Notes: a model not told the origin generated them from the sequence alone. Shown: positions 8,074 through 18,053, counted from the stretch's first letter. The stretch is 64,000 nucleotides of DNA from JAZDFC01 sp043808235 (GCA_043808235.1 JAZDFC010000080.1:1-64000); one strand, 5' to 3'. A program made the numbers and translations.

Positions 8074-9309
8074 TTAGAATTCGTAATCCTTGGGAATAAC
8101 AACAATACCGCTCTCCGTAACAGTAAATCTTTTCTTATCCTTTTCAGGATCAAAACCTATTTCAACATGTTCCGGTACTTTTACATTTTTATCAATTATT
8201 GTACGCCGTATTCTTGAATGCCGTCCGATATTACAGTTTGCAAAAATGATCGAATCAGTAATATAAGAATAGCTATTAACGCGCACGTTTGCGCCAATTA
8301 TCGAACGCTCAACCAAACCACCGGAAATAATAGTACCGTCAGTAATCAATGAATTCAGCGCTCTACCAACTCTCTCTCCTTCATGCGAAATTGTTTTTGC
8401 AGGCGGATAGGGAACGGCTTCACTACGCAAATTCCAGGCGCTGTCGTAAAGATTAAAAATTGGATGTACATTTATTAAATCCATGCTTGCAGCATAATAA
8501 CTATCAATTGTGCCAACGTCCACCCAGTAAGGTTGGTCTTTTTTATTCTCATCTACAAAGCGAAATGCTTTTAATCCATATCCGCTTTTCAACATAAACG
8601 GTATTATATGCTTTCCGAAATCAGAATCCTCAAGTTTTTTATTTTTCATCTCGCGCATTACTTCTTTTATTGAACTTACATTGAAGATATAAACGCCCAT
8701 ATTAACAAACGAAAAGCCAGGTTTGTCGGGAGATTCAGCCGGCGCTTCAGGTTTTTCTTGGAAAGAAATAACATTGTAATTCTCATCGATTTGCAGAACG
8801 CCAAATCTTGATGCCATAGATTTTTCGACATACATGCTTGATATGGAAAGATCCGCCTTTTTCTCGATGTGATATTGCAGCATCTTTAAATAGTCCATCT
8901 TGTAAATATGATCGCCCGATAATAATATCAGCCATTTGAATTGACTATCGGAAATGAGATTAAGATTTTGATATATCGCATCGGCTGTTCCCATATACCA
9001 GTTATCATTCACCTTTTGCTGTGGAGGCACTGGATAAATAAATTCACCCAATTCTGGATTGAAAATATTCCATACCTCGTAAAGATGCCGGTTTAAGGAA
9101 TCCGATTTGTACTGGGTTAGTACATATACTTTCCGAAGTCCGGAGTTAAGGACATTCGATAAAGTAAAATCAATTATTCTGTACTTGCCGCCGAATGGTA
9201 CTGAAGGTTTGGTTCTGTGCAGCGTTAACGGATGTAATCTTTCACCCTGTCCGCCTGCTAAAACCATTGTTAGAGTATCTCTTATTAGGGAAGATCCGGT
9301 TAATGCCAT
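8074..9309 (-). CDS. glgC: glucose-1-phosphate adenylyltransferase
   Basis: A 411-residue ADP-glucose pyrophosphorylase. The N-terminal nucleotidyltransferase has TMVLAGGQGERLHPLT, then TKPSVPFGGKYRIIDFTLSN with the catalytic and regulatory lysines; the glucose-1-phosphate site has WFMGTADA-like text (WYMGTADAIYQN) and SGDHIYKMDY. The C-terminus is a left-handed beta-helix (SIIGANVRVNSYSYITDSII). It makes ADP-glucose for glycogen synthesis. It is transcribed alone and divergently from the LpxH-like gene; the 260-bp divergent gap presumably holds both promoters. No other glycogen gene is in the window. Confidence 0.96.
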   Translation of the reverse strand: MALTGSSLIRDTLTMVLAGGQGERLHPLTLHRTKPSVPFGGKYRIIDFTLSNVLNSGLRKVYVLTQYKSDSLNRHLYEVWNIFNPELGEFIYPVPPQQKVNDNWYMGTADAIYQNLNLISDSQFKWLILLSGDHIYKMDYLKMLQYHIEKKADLSISSMYVEKSMASRFGVLQIDENYNVISFQEKPEAPAESPDKPGFSFVNMGVYIFNVSSIKEVMREMKNKKLEDSDFGKHIIPFMLKSGYGLKAFRFVDENKKDQPYWVDVGTIDSYYAASMDLINVHPIFNLYDSAWNLRSEAVPYPPAKTISHEGERVGRALNSLITDGTIISGGLVERSIIGANVRVNSYSYITDSIIFANCNIGRHSRIRRTIIDKNVKVPEHVEIGFDPEKDKKRFTVTESGIVVIPKDYEF

Positions 9310-9570
9310 ATTTCACTCTTTTTTGCTCAAATATATCTATTTAATATTTCTTTGGCAATGTAATTTCATCGTTAAATGCTGTAGGACTATTAAAAATTTG
9401 TTAATACCAGAAATTCAAAAATAGCATTTTACCTCTCTTTGTTGATTGTTCTGAATGTAACGTCCTATTCCATTAGAAGATTTGAAATTATTTCTCAAAA
9501 ATTTTTTCATATCTTATATTTTTACCGTATTTATCATAAATTTCTTTTAAAATTTATTCTGATTTCTTAT

Positions 9571-10296
9571 TTGCCTAAAAATATTTTTTTTATTTCGGAT
9601 ATCCATCTCGGTCTTGAAGATCGTGAAAGGGAAAAATTAAAAGAGCGCTCACTTGTTGGATTTTTAAATTTCGCGAAAGAGAATGCTTGTGAGCTTTATA
9701 TCCTTGGCGATTTATATGATTATTGGTTCGAGTATAAAAGAGTTATGCAAAAGAATTCTTTTAGAATATTAACGGCCATACAAGACGTTTGTGAATCCGG
9801 GGTAAAGGTGCATTACCTCATCGGTAATCACGATTTTATGCATAGAAGTATATTTGAAACTGAACTTGGTGTTGAACTTCATGAAGATATTCTAAAAGTG
9901 GAAATCTACGGTAAAAAATTTTTTCTTGGTCACGGTGATGGACTTGTAAAAAATGATATCGGTTATAAGATCCTCAAGAAAATTTTGAGGAATAAATTTT
10001 TCCAATGGCTCTTTTCTTTGATTCATCCTGATATCGGGATTAAAATTGCAAGCCATACAAGCAAAACAAGCCGTGAATATACTTCAGGAAAACATTACGG
10101 CGAAATTGATGGATTGTTTGAGACAGCGCGAAATAAAATTGACGACGGTTATGATTTCGTTTTATTTGGGCATTCGCATCAGAGAGCGTTCGAAAAATAT
10201 AAAAACGGTTTCTATATAAATCTTGGGTCATGGATTGACAAACCATGTTATGGATCATTTAATGGAAATAATTTTGAAATAATTGAGTGGAATTAG
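9571..10296 (+). CDS. lpxH: LpxH-like UDP-2,3-diacylglucosamine hydrolase
   Basis: A calcineurin-like metallophosphoesterase with all metal motifs: FFISDIHLG (D-x-H), ILGDLYDYW (GD), LIGNHDFMH (GNHD), FFLGHGDGL and FGHSHQRA (GHxH). I place the start at the TTG at 9571 (241 residues), because the frame upstream to 9439 codes a non-conserved stretch of 44 residues rich in Phe, Ile and Tyr, while the family begins just before the first metal motif. The family removes UMP from UDP-2,3-diacylglucosamine in lipid A synthesis. Two bases downstream begins PBP1A, so envelope genes are grouped. The start choice is uncertain. Confidence 0.85.
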   Translation: MPKNIFFISDIHLGLEDREREKLKERSLVGFLNFAKENACELYILGDLYDYWFEYKRVMQKNSFRILTAIQDVCESGVKVHYLIGNHDFMHRSIFETELGVELHEDILKVEIYGKKFFLGHGDGLVKNDIGYKILKKILRNKFFQWLFSLIHPDIGIKIASHTSKTSREYTSGKHYGEIDGLFETARNKIDDGYDFVLFGHSHQRAFEKYKNGFYINLGSWIDKPCYGSFNGNNFEIIEWN

Positions 10297-10297
10297 A

Positions 10298-12583
10298 ATG
10301 GCGAATTCAAAGTCATCTTCTGTAAAGAATACAAAAACTAAGTGGTATTTAATCGGCGGGATTGGCCTGGTTGTAATTGCCGGATTATTCTTCCTGTTCC
10401 AATATATTTTTGATGGATTACCTTCTTTAGAGGAATTGGAAAATCCTTCGCCAATGCTCGCAAGCAATGTTTATAGTTCCGATGGGGAATTAATAGGTCA
10501 ATTCTTTAGAGAAAACCGAATCGAAACCAACATGGATAGTATCCCTTCGCATGTTACAAATCTGCTCATTGCAACAGAAGATAGGAAATTTTACGACCAT
10601 TGGGGTGTCGATCTTCAGCGATTTGTAAAAGCTATGTTCAAAACAATTTTCCTTTTCAAGAAAGAAGGTGCGAGTACAATCACCCAGCAGTTATCAAAGA
10701 ATTTGTATCAGCTTAAAAAGGGAAGGGAAACGATTTTTGATACCGGTATCCGTAAAATACAGGAATGGATTACCTCCGTTCAAATAGAAAAGACTTATAC
10801 AAAACGAGAAATTCTCGAAATGTATTTTAACGTTTCTTATTTCGGGAGGGGAGCTTACGGAATTGAAACCGCTGCTAAATTGTATTTCAATAAAAGAGTT
10901 TTCCAACTAACTGTTCCGGAAGCGGCTTTACTTATCGCGCTATTAAAATCAACGGTTGAATACGACCCGATTAATAAGTACGACAATGCACTTAGAAGAC
11001 GTAATCTTGTGATGTTTAATATGATAGAACCCGGTTACCTCACTCCCGATGAATATTTGAAATATAAAAAGCAGCCTATCAATCTCGCAATGGAGGAATT
11101 GACGCTCGGATTTAAGAGCAAAATCGCGCCGCATTTTGTTGAGTACATACGTCATCAGATGCAGGATCTTGCCGATATATATAATTTTAATCTTTACGAA
11201 GATGGGTTGAGCATTTACACTACCCTTGATTCAAGAATGCAAATAATTGCGAACGAAAGTGTAAAAAAGCATCTCGAAGATTATCAAATACTTTTTGATA
11301 AACACTGGAAGTGGGAAAACGCGGATAATGCCAAATCGTTTAATAATATTCTTGACAAGGCAATTAAGAACAGCAGAGAATACAGGAATGCAGAGAGTGA
11401 ATCGGGAAAATCGAAAGTTTACCAATCTTTGAAAAGGAGATCTGCATTTGTCGATTCAGTTAAAAAATCTGCTCAAACAATCGAATCCGGATTTGTGGTT
11501 CTTGATGTAAAAACGGGTGAAATAAGAGCGATGGTTGGGGGCAAGAATCCCAATTTTGCTTACGGATTAAATCACGTTACGCAAATACGGCGTCAGCCCG
11601 GTTCGGCTTTTAAACCTATAATTTATACTGTTGCAATTGAAAACGGTCTTTATCCTGCATACCCGATTCTGAATCAGCGGTTTAACTATAATGGTTGGAG
11701 TCCCGAAAACTTTGATCGGACGACAAGCGGTTTTACTACATTACGCACGGGATTAAGAAACTCATTGAATATAATTGCTTCGAGATTAATAATTGAAGAT
11801 TACGTTCAATTGTGGCAAGTGGGAAGAGTTGCGGAGAAATTAGGCATTAAAAGCAAATTGATTTTAACGCCGGCGATTGCACTTGGCACTTCCGAAGTTT
11901 CACCACTCGAATTAACATCGGCATTTGCTACAATCGCACATAGTGGTATTTACAATGAACCGATTGCCATAACTAAGATTGAAGATAAAGATGGTATTTT
12001 AATCGATTCGTTTATATCACAGGCGAGGGAAGCGATACCGGAAGAGACTGCGTATATTATAACCAACATGCTGCAAACTGTTGTTGATCATGGGACCGGA
12101 TATAGGGCGCGTGCAGTATATAATTTTCTTAGACCTGCCGGCGGAAAAACCGGAACTACACAAGATTATTCCGATGCTTGGTTTGTTGGATTTACTCCGC
12201 AACTTTGTGCTGGAGTGTGGGTCGGTTTTGATGATCGCCGTGTTTCCTTTACAGGCACGTATGGCACAGGTTCGCAAGCGGCGCTGCCCGTTTGGGCAGT
12301 GTTTATGAAGAGAGTGCATGACGAGATCGATATTCCGCTTGAACTGTTTGAAAAACCAACGAGCGGCAAAGTTACAACAGTAAACTTCTGTGAAGAATCG
12401 ATTTTCGAATTCGGTGATCCGCGTTTATCATCCGGAGAATGTTCCTCCGGCGATTTTCCTGATATCATCAATGTTAAAGATTTGCCTCCGCCATTTGTTG
12501 CGTCGCGGGACATGGTAATAAAAGTTCCCGACAGATATACGATTCGAAGTTCCACAACGCATGAAGCAGTTGAAATCGAATAA
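10298..12583 (+). CDS. mrcA: penicillin-binding protein 1A, bifunctional transglycosylase/transpeptidase
   Basis: A 761-residue class A PBP when started at the ATG at 10298, one base after the preceding stop; the frame also permits a GTG at 10283 inside lpxH, which I reject. There is one membrane span (about residues 17-38). The GT51 domain has ATEDRKFYDHWGVDLQ with the catalytic Glu and STITQQLSKNLY. The transpeptidase has the active-site RQPGSAFKPI (SxxK), RNSLN (SxN) and GGKTGTTQD (KTG). It polymerises and cross-links peptidoglycan in the periplasm. It is encoded directly after an LpxH-like gene. Confidence 0.96.
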   Translation: MANSKSSSVKNTKTKWYLIGGIGLVVIAGLFFLFQYIFDGLPSLEELENPSPMLASNVYSSDGELIGQFFRENRIETNMDSIPSHVTNLLIATEDRKFYDHWGVDLQRFVKAMFKTIFLFKKEGASTITQQLSKNLYQLKKGRETIFDTGIRKIQEWITSVQIEKTYTKREILEMYFNVSYFGRGAYGIETAAKLYFNKRVFQLTVPEAALLIALLKSTVEYDPINKYDNALRRRNLVMFNMIEPGYLTPDEYLKYKKQPINLAMEELTLGFKSKIAPHFVEYIRHQMQDLADIYNFNLYEDGLSIYTTLDSRMQIIANESVKKHLEDYQILFDKHWKWENADNAKSFNNILDKAIKNSREYRNAESESGKSKVYQSLKRRSAFVDSVKKSAQTIESGFVVLDVKTGEIRAMVGGKNPNFAYGLNHVTQIRRQPGSAFKPIIYTVAIENGLYPAYPILNQRFNYNGWSPENFDRTTSGFTTLRTGLRNSLNIIASRLIIEDYVQLWQVGRVAEKLGIKSKLILTPAIALGTSEVSPLELTSAFATIAHSGIYNEPIAITKIEDKDGILIDSFISQAREAIPEETAYIITNMLQTVVDHGTGYRARAVYNFLRPAGGKTGTTQDYSDAWFVGFTPQLCAGVWVGFDDRRVSFTGTYGTGSQAALPVWAVFMKRVHDEIDIPLELFEKPTSGKVTTVNFCEESIFEFGDPRLSSGECSSGDFPDIINVKDLPPPFVASRDMVIKVPDRYTIRSSTTHEAVEIE

Positions 12584-12631
12584 GATTTTTGAAATACAAT
12601 ATTTACTTCTGTATCTTTGAATCGCTGATTT

Positions 12632-12715
12632 GCCCGGATGGCGGAATTGGTAGACGCGCTAGCTTCAGGAGCTAGTGTTGGCAACGACGTGCAGGTTCGA
12701 GTCCTGTTCCGGGCA
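12632..12715 (+). tRNA. tRNA-Leu (CAG anticodon)
   Basis: A class II tRNA of 84 nt. The acceptor stem pairs gcccgga with tccgggc and the discriminator is A at 12715. The anticodon stem ctagc/gctag encloses the loop ttCAGga (anticodon at 12666-12668), and the T arm contains gcaggttcgagtcctgt. The long variable arm (tgttggcaacgacg) is as expected for leucine. CCA is not encoded. It sits in the gap between the PBP1A and lipoprotein genes. Confidence 0.96.
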
Positions 12716-12841
12716 CTAACTTTACATACAATTATGACCTCATTAATAAATTTATCTTCATCGGCATCAACAAGTTTTTTCGATCTCGAAATCATTTTAT
12801 TTCAGCAATAAAAAAATATTTCCCAACAAAAAGGAAGAGCC

Positions 12842-13609
12842 ATGAAAAAGCTGATTTTACTCTCGACATTAGTAATTTTTATCGCATTGTCCGGCTGTAT
12901 TAGGTACAATGAAAAAATGAAACTCAACAGCGACGGATCGGGTGAGTTAACTTTTGCTATTGGAATTAGCGAAGAAATTTTAAATATGGGAGGCGGTCAA
13001 AATGGATTTGATGAATTTGACGAAAATAAGATTAAGGAAGATTATACTAAGAAAGACGGCGTAAAATATGTAAGTGGAAAAACCTTTAGCAAGGATGGCA
13101 ATAAATGGATCGAAGTCACCTTGCAGTTCGATTCAGTTGAAAAACTTGCCGCTGCCTCACAAGATTCTTCAAAGAAAGGTATGATCGGTGTAATATCCTT
13201 GAAAGAAGAAAACGGAAACTGGGTATTTACAAGAAGCATCTCTGAGGACAAAGATACCGGACAAACAGACTCGGCTGATGCTGCGAACCAAAATATGATG
13301 AATATGATGTTTGCTCAGTATAATTGGGAATATGAATTAACACTTCCATCGAAAATAATATCAACAAATGCTGTAGCGGAAAATGTGAATCATAGTACCA
13401 ACACAGTTAAATGGGTATTCAGCATGGCGAATTTATCAAGCGCCCAGACAATGACAGTTGTATTCGAAAAACAAGCTGCTGCCAGCTCCAATTTATTGAT
13501 AATTGTAATTGTTGTTGTGGTCATCCTTATTATTCTTGCTTTTGTTTTCCTAAGAAAGAAAAAACCAACGGTTGAACAACAAATGCAGCCGCCGGTAAAT
13601 CCGGAATAA
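12842..13609 (+). CDS. lipoprotein with C-terminal membrane anchor
   Basis: A 255-residue protein with a lipoprotein signal: MKKLILLSTLVIFIALSGC, lipobox LSGC with Cys at 19. The mature domain opens with YNEKMKLNSDGSGELTFAIGIS, a pattern seen in many exported proteins of unknown function that begin with a DGSG beta-hairpin. The C-terminus has a second hydrophobic helix (LLIIVIVVVVILIILAFVFL, about 218-240) followed by RKKK, so it would be held at both ends. No enzyme motif is seen. A possible ribosome site, AAGGAAGAG, precedes the ATG. It lies just upstream of hpnC but the contents suggest no functional link. Confidence 0.75.
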   Translation: MKKLILLSTLVIFIALSGCIRYNEKMKLNSDGSGELTFAIGISEEILNMGGGQNGFDEFDENKIKEDYTKKDGVKYVSGKTFSKDGNKWIEVTLQFDSVEKLAAASQDSSKKGMIGVISLKEENGNWVFTRSISEDKDTGQTDSADAANQNMMNMMFAQYNWEYELTLPSKIISTNAVAENVNHSTNTVKWVFSMANLSSAQTMTVVFEKQAAASSNLLIIVIVVVVILIILAFVFLRKKKPTVEQQMQPPVNPE

Positions 13610-13621
13610 ATTTTTATTGGA

Positions 13622-14479
13622 ATGAGTAAAGACGGAAATTCAAATCTGGAAAAAGGTTTTGTTGATGCAATTGCTTTTGCCAGTTCGCATTACGAAAACT
13701 TTCCGGTTGTTTCTTTATTTATTCAAAAAAGATTACGAAAGCATGTTGCTGTGATTTATCGGTTTGCCCGTCAAGCCGATGATATTGCTGATGAAGGCGA
13801 CTTAGCTCCAACGGAGCGAATCAATCTATTATCGAACTACCTTCAAACATTTGAAGAAATGTTGAAAGGAAATTTCGAAAATGATTTTTGGTTCGCTCTG
13901 TTTTCAACTATAAATGAATTTCATCTCAAACACGAAAATTTCAGAAACTTAATTAGTGCATTTAATCAGGATATTATTAAAAAACGATACGATTCGTATG
14001 AGGAGCTGACTGATTATTGCCGCCGTTCTGCAAATCCAATCGGCAGATTAATACTCGAATTGCATGGAATAAAAGAAGAGCGAATTTTGAATTTGTCCGA
14101 TGCGATATGCACTGGATTGCAATTAACGAATTTTTATCAGGATACTTCAATTGATTTCCGGAATGGAAGAATTTACTTCCCGATTGATGAACTGCAAAAA
14201 TTTAATGTACATGAAAATACATTTGAGTTGAGCGAAAATAATATTAACTTTACACGGTTGATGGAGTACCAGGTTCATAGAAATTTTGAGTTATATACAA
14301 AAGGTAAAGAGATAATTAAATACTTGCCGCCGCGATTGGCAAGACAAATAAGCTGGACAATTGCCGGCGGTGAAATGATTTTAAATAAGATAATTAATTC
14401 AAATTATGATGTATTGAACAAGAGACCTGTAATTTCCAAGACAGAATTTTTTTTGATGATGATAAAAAATATTTTCTGA
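13622..14479 (+). CDS. hpnC: HpnC-type squalene synthase subunit
   Basis: A 285-residue trans-isoprenyl diphosphate synthase-fold protein. It starts near FVDAIAFASSHYENFPV, the usual HpnC opening, and has the first Asp-rich site RQADDIADEGD and the second NFYQDTSIDFRNGRIYFP. HpnC converts presqualene diphosphate to hydroxysqualene. The following two genes are hpnD and hpnE, so the full three-enzyme route from farnesyl diphosphate to squalene is here in order. Spacing to hpnD is 7 bp. No squalene-hopene cyclase is in the window, so the use of squalene (hopanoids or sterols) cannot be told. Confidence 0.92.
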   Translation: MSKDGNSNLEKGFVDAIAFASSHYENFPVVSLFIQKRLRKHVAVIYRFARQADDIADEGDLAPTERINLLSNYLQTFEEMLKGNFENDFWFALFSTINEFHLKHENFRNLISAFNQDIIKKRYDSYEELTDYCRRSANPIGRLILELHGIKEERILNLSDAICTGLQLTNFYQDTSIDFRNGRIYFPIDELQKFNVHENTFELSENNINFTRLMEYQVHRNFELYTKGKEIIKYLPPRLARQISWTIAGGEMILNKIINSNYDVLNKRPVISKTEFFLMMIKNIF

Positions 14480-14486
14480 AGAAAAC

Positions 14487-15329
14487 ATGCACGACCAGGC
14501 GAAAGAAATAGCGAAGAAAAGTAAAAGCAGTTTTTATTACGCTTTTAACTTATTGCCAGCCCAGCAACGGGATGCAATGAATACAGTTTATGCATTTTGC
14601 CGACAAACGGATGATATTATTGATGAAGGATTTGAGAATGATGATCTGAAATATGAACGGCTGCGTAAGTGGAGAATCGAATTGGAAAGATCATTGCATG
14701 GTCAGTCAGGTTATTCTCTACTAAATAAATTATCAAAAATTATCAGCCAATTTAATATCCCACTCGAGCCTTTTTTCGAACTGATAAAAGGTGTTGAAAT
14801 GGATTTGCAAATCAAACGGTATTGGAGTTTCGATGAATTATCGCAATACTGTTATCGTGTTGCTTCAACAGTCGGATTGATGTGTATCGAAATTTTTGGA
14901 TACAAATATGAATCAACACGTCAATATGCAATCAATCTCGGTTTAGCGTTGCAATTAACGAACATACTCCGCGATGTAAAGACTGATGCTTCCAGCGGAA
15001 GAATTTATCTTCCCCAGGAAGATTTGCAAAAATTTAATTACTCCGAAAAAGATTTGCTGGAAAATACATACAACGAAAATTTTATTTCACTTATGAATTA
15101 TGAAGCCGACAAGGCGAGAGATTATTTTAAAAAAGCCACACGTTCACTGGAGTTTGAAGATAAACGTCCAATGTTTGCAGCAAGAGCGATGCAGCATATT
15201 TATTATGATTTGCTGAAAAAACTTCACGAAAAAAATTACAATGTATTTGGTGAAAAGATAAGCGTACCAACTTCGAAAAAATTATTCATCTCTTTCGGAG
15301 TATGGGCAAAGTACGGTTTAGTTTACTAA
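14487..15329 (+). CDS. hpnD: HpnD-type presqualene diphosphate synthase
   Basis: A 280-residue paralogue of hpnC. The Asp-rich sites are RQTDDIIDEGFEND and NILRDVKTDASSGRIYLPQEDLQKFNY, and the N-terminus KKSKSSFYYAFNLLPAQQRDAM is typical of HpnD/phytoene synthase relatives. It joins two farnesyl diphosphates into presqualene diphosphate. Phytoene synthase is the main alternative reading, but the HpnC and HpnE neighbours decide for HpnD. The stop TAA shares its last A with the ATG of hpnE at 15329. Confidence 0.92.
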   Translation: MHDQAKEIAKKSKSSFYYAFNLLPAQQRDAMNTVYAFCRQTDDIIDEGFENDDLKYERLRKWRIELERSLHGQSGYSLLNKLSKIISQFNIPLEPFFELIKGVEMDLQIKRYWSFDELSQYCYRVASTVGLMCIEIFGYKYESTRQYAINLGLALQLTNILRDVKTDASSGRIYLPQEDLQKFNYSEKDLLENTYNENFISLMNYEADKARDYFKKATRSLEFEDKRPMFAARAMQHIYYDLLKKLHEKNYNVFGEKISVPTSKKLFISFGVWAKYGLVY

Positions 15330-16612
15330 TGTCAAAAATAGTAATTATCGGCGGTGGATTCGCCGGTCTCTCCTCCGCAGTTTTCCTTTCCAATAAAAAT
15401 CACACTGTTCATTTGCTCGAGGCTTCGCCAAAGTTGGGCGGAAGAGCATATTCATTCTATAATGAAAAGTACGATGATGTGATTGATAACGGGCAGCACT
15501 TGATGATGGGTTGTTATAAAAATTCGTTGGGATTTTTTGAGTTAATAGGCGCTTCGAAAAAAGTAATAGTACAAAAAAAAATGAAAGTTATTTTTCGGGA
15601 TCGCAACAGAAAAACATTTTCATTGAAATCCAGCAATAACTTCTATCCGTTTAATTTGATTTTTGCCTTACTGAATTACGAGGCTGTCTCCCTCAAAGAA
15701 AGGATTGAAATTCTAAAATTATTTGTGAAACTCCCATTTGTTAGTTATGCAAAACTCTCGCAGATGAATTTGGCTGATTGGCTCGATCAAAATGGACAGA
15801 GCAAAGAATCCAGGAAAGCGCTTTGGGACATTTTGTGTGTTGGAACCTTGAATACAAAGTCGCAGAATGCCGCGGCAAATATTTTTGCACTTGTTCTGAA
15901 GAAGGTATTTTTAAATGGTAATAAATCCTCGCTTTTTATTATTCCATCAGTCGGTTTAAGTTCGCTTTATTGTGAGCCGGCAGTTGAATTTATTTTGCAA
16001 AGAGGGGGAACGGTAACACTTTCTGAAAAAGTAATCGGGGTTGTAGAGCATGACAATAAGTTAATAAAAATCATCACCGATAAAAGAGAGATTACAGGGT
16101 TCGATTTTGTTATTTCGGCTGTCCCACATTTTCAATACAAGAAAATATTTAACTTAGCGCATAACGAGGATGCAGATAATTTAGAATACTCGCCAATCAT
16201 TACTATGCATTTATGGTTGAAAGAAAATCCATTCCATGAAAAATTTTTCGGGATGATCGATTCGAAAATTCATTGGCTCTTTAATCATGAAAAACACATC
16301 TCTTTAATAACAAGCGATGCCGCGGAATTGGTAAAGTTGAAAGCTGAGGAAATTTTCGAGATATATATGAATGAGTTGTCGGAATATTTCCCGGAATTCA
16401 ATAGAGATTTTGTAAAAGATTATATCGTATTAAAAGAGAAACGCGCAACCTTTGTCCCTTCCATTTCATCCAAGTTTATTCGCGAAAAGGTTATTTCACA
16501 ATATAAAAATTTAATTCTCGCAGGCGATTGGACAAATACCGGACTTCCATCAACGATTGAAAGTGCAGTTCAAAGCGGCAAGTTAGTTGCTGATAAAATT
16601 ATCCGGGAGTGA
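15329..16612 (+). CDS. hpnE: HpnE hydroxysqualene dehydroxylase
   Basis: An FAD-dependent amine-oxidase-fold protein of 427 residues with the start at 15329 (TAATG overlap with hpnD). A frame-internal ATG at 15302 would add nine residues without family support. The dinucleotide site is KIVIIGGGFAGLSSAVFL with the following acidic residue LLEASPKLGGRAYSF; the FAD-closing C-terminal motif is LAGDWTNTGLPSTIESAVQSG. HpnE reduces hydroxysqualene to squalene. A carotenoid desaturase relative is excluded by context and by the GDWTNTGLPSTIE ending common to HpnE. Confidence 0.92.
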   Translation: MSKIVIIGGGFAGLSSAVFLSNKNHTVHLLEASPKLGGRAYSFYNEKYDDVIDNGQHLMMGCYKNSLGFFELIGASKKVIVQKKMKVIFRDRNRKTFSLKSSNNFYPFNLIFALLNYEAVSLKERIEILKLFVKLPFVSYAKLSQMNLADWLDQNGQSKESRKALWDILCVGTLNTKSQNAAANIFALVLKKVFLNGNKSSLFIIPSVGLSSLYCEPAVEFILQRGGTVTLSEKVIGVVEHDNKLIKIITDKREITGFDFVISAVPHFQYKKIFNLAHNEDADNLEYSPIITMHLWLKENPFHEKFFGMIDSKIHWLFNHEKHISLITSDAAELVKLKAEEIFEIYMNELSEYFPEFNRDFVKDYIVLKEKRATFVPSISSKFIREKVISQYKNLILAGDWTNTGLPSTIESAVQSGKLVADKIIRE

Positions 16613-16751
16613 TTTATAATCGGTTAAAAGAATGTTTTTATTTCTTTTTAAGAAAAAAATTGATATTTTGCTATCAAAAGGAATAATCTTGAAAATCTTC
16701 CACATAAATTCATTAATCAATTAATTTTGTCCGAATCTAACAGGAGGTTAA

Positions 16752-18053
16752 ATGTTAGCTTTAAAACAAAAATTAGCAGCCAAAATTGAAGGTTGGCGCC
16801 CGCGCACTGCCCGTCTAGTTAAAGAATTTGGTGAAGTAAAAGTCGGCGAAGTCAATATCGGCCAGGTTATCGGCGGTATGCGAAATATAAAATGTCTTAC
16901 AACAGATATCTCTTATCTTGATCCTAACGAAGGGATTAGATTCCGTGGATATACAATTCCCGAAACACTTGATGGACTGCCAAAAGCCCAAGGCGGTGAA
17001 CTGCCTTACGTAGAAGGTTTGTTATATTTGCTTCTGACAGGCGAATTCCCAACAGAGAGTGAAGTTCTTGAAGTTGTGGAAGAATTCAAAAAACGAGGTG
17101 AAGTCCCAGCTTATGTTTTTGATATTTTAAGAGCCATGCCAAGGGATTCCCATCCGATGGCGATGCTTTCCGCTGCTGTTGTTGCAATGCAGAAGGAATC
17201 GGATTTCGCAAAGAAACATGCTGTGTTAAGCAAGAACGATTATTGGGATGCAACGTATGAAGATGCGATGGATCTTCTTGCACGTATCCCGCGTATTGCT
17301 GCTTTTATCTATCGGTTAAAATATAAAAAGGATGAGCAAATTTCTGCTGATTTGAGTCTTGATATGGGAGGAAACTTTGCTCACATGATGGGAATTAAAA
17401 AACCTTACGATGATGTTGCAAGAATGTATTTTATTTTGCACAGCGATCATGAGAGCGGAAATGTAAGCGCTCATGCCGGTCATCTTGTAGCAAGCGCACT
17501 TTCGGATGTTTACTATTCTATCTCCGCAATGATAAATGGCCTCGCCGGTCCTTTGCATGGATTAGCAAACGAAGAATTTTTACGTTGGCTGCAGGGTGTA
17601 ATGAATAAAATGGGAAATCAAGTTCCTACAGAAGACAACATCAAAAAATTTGTTTGGGATACTCTTAAAGAAGGGCATGTTGTGCCGGGTTACGGTCATG
17701 CAGTATTAAGGAAGACTGATCCCCGTTACACAGCTCAGAGAGAATTCTGTCTCAAAAATCTCCCGGACGATTTGATTTTCCAATATGTTGATATGCTTTA
17801 TAAAATTGTTCCAGGTGTATTATTAGAGCAGGGTAAAGCAAAAGATCCCTGGCCAAATGTCGATGCTCAATCGGGAGTGATACAATGGCACTATGGCTTA
17901 ACGGAATATGATTTCTATACCGTCTTGTTTGCCGTAGGGAGATCCATTGGTGTATGTGCTAACCTTATTTGGGATAGAGCTCTCGGATACCCGATTGAAA
18001 GGCCTAAATCAATAACAACAGATATGCTCGAGGCGATAGCCGGTATTAAATAA
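16752..18053 (+). CDS. gltA: citrate synthase, mitochondrial-like type
   Basis: A 433-residue citrate synthase closer in style to the eukaryotic/mitochondrial type than to E. coli GltA: the N-terminus RNIKCLTTDISYLDPNEGIRF, then RGYTIPETLDGLP, the active-site His block GLAGPLHGLANEE, the substrate His/Arg block VPGYGHAVLRKTDPRYTAQR, and the late DAQSGVIQWHYGL. It condenses oxaloacetate and acetyl-CoA at entry to the TCA cycle. The ATG is preceded by AGGAGGTTAA, one of the few strong Shine-Dalgarno sequences in the window, which suggests high expression. It is monocistronic with a terminator-like hairpin after it. Confidence 0.95.
   Translation: MLALKQKLAAKIEGWRPRTARLVKEFGEVKVGEVNIGQVIGGMRNIKCLTTDISYLDPNEGIRFRGYTIPETLDGLPKAQGGELPYVEGLLYLLLTGEFPTESEVLEVVEEFKKRGEVPAYVFDILRAMPRDSHPMAMLSAAVVAMQKESDFAKKHAVLSKNDYWDATYEDAMDLLARIPRIAAFIYRLKYKKDEQISADLSLDMGGNFAHMMGIKKPYDDVARMYFILHSDHESGNVSAHAGHLVASALSDVYYSISAMINGLAGPLHGLANEEFLRWLQGVMNKMGNQVPTEDNIKKFVWDTLKEGHVVPGYGHAVLRKTDPRYTAQREFCLKNLPDDLIFQYVDMLYKIVPGVLLEQGKAKDPWPNVDAQSGVIQWHYGLTEYDFYTVLFAVGRSIGVCANLIWDRALGYPIERPKSITTDMLEAIAGIK

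Noticed and set aside
9439..9570. N-terminal extension of the LpxH-like frame
   Set aside because: The added 44 residues are a low-complexity Phe/Ile/Tyr stretch without a signal-peptide shape; the family begins at the metal-binding DxH, which follows the TTG at 9571.
12166..12795. 209-codon frame on the minus strand over the end of the PBP1A gene and the tRNA
   Set aside because: It runs antisense through a conserved transpeptidase domain and a tRNA; a shadow of the real genes.
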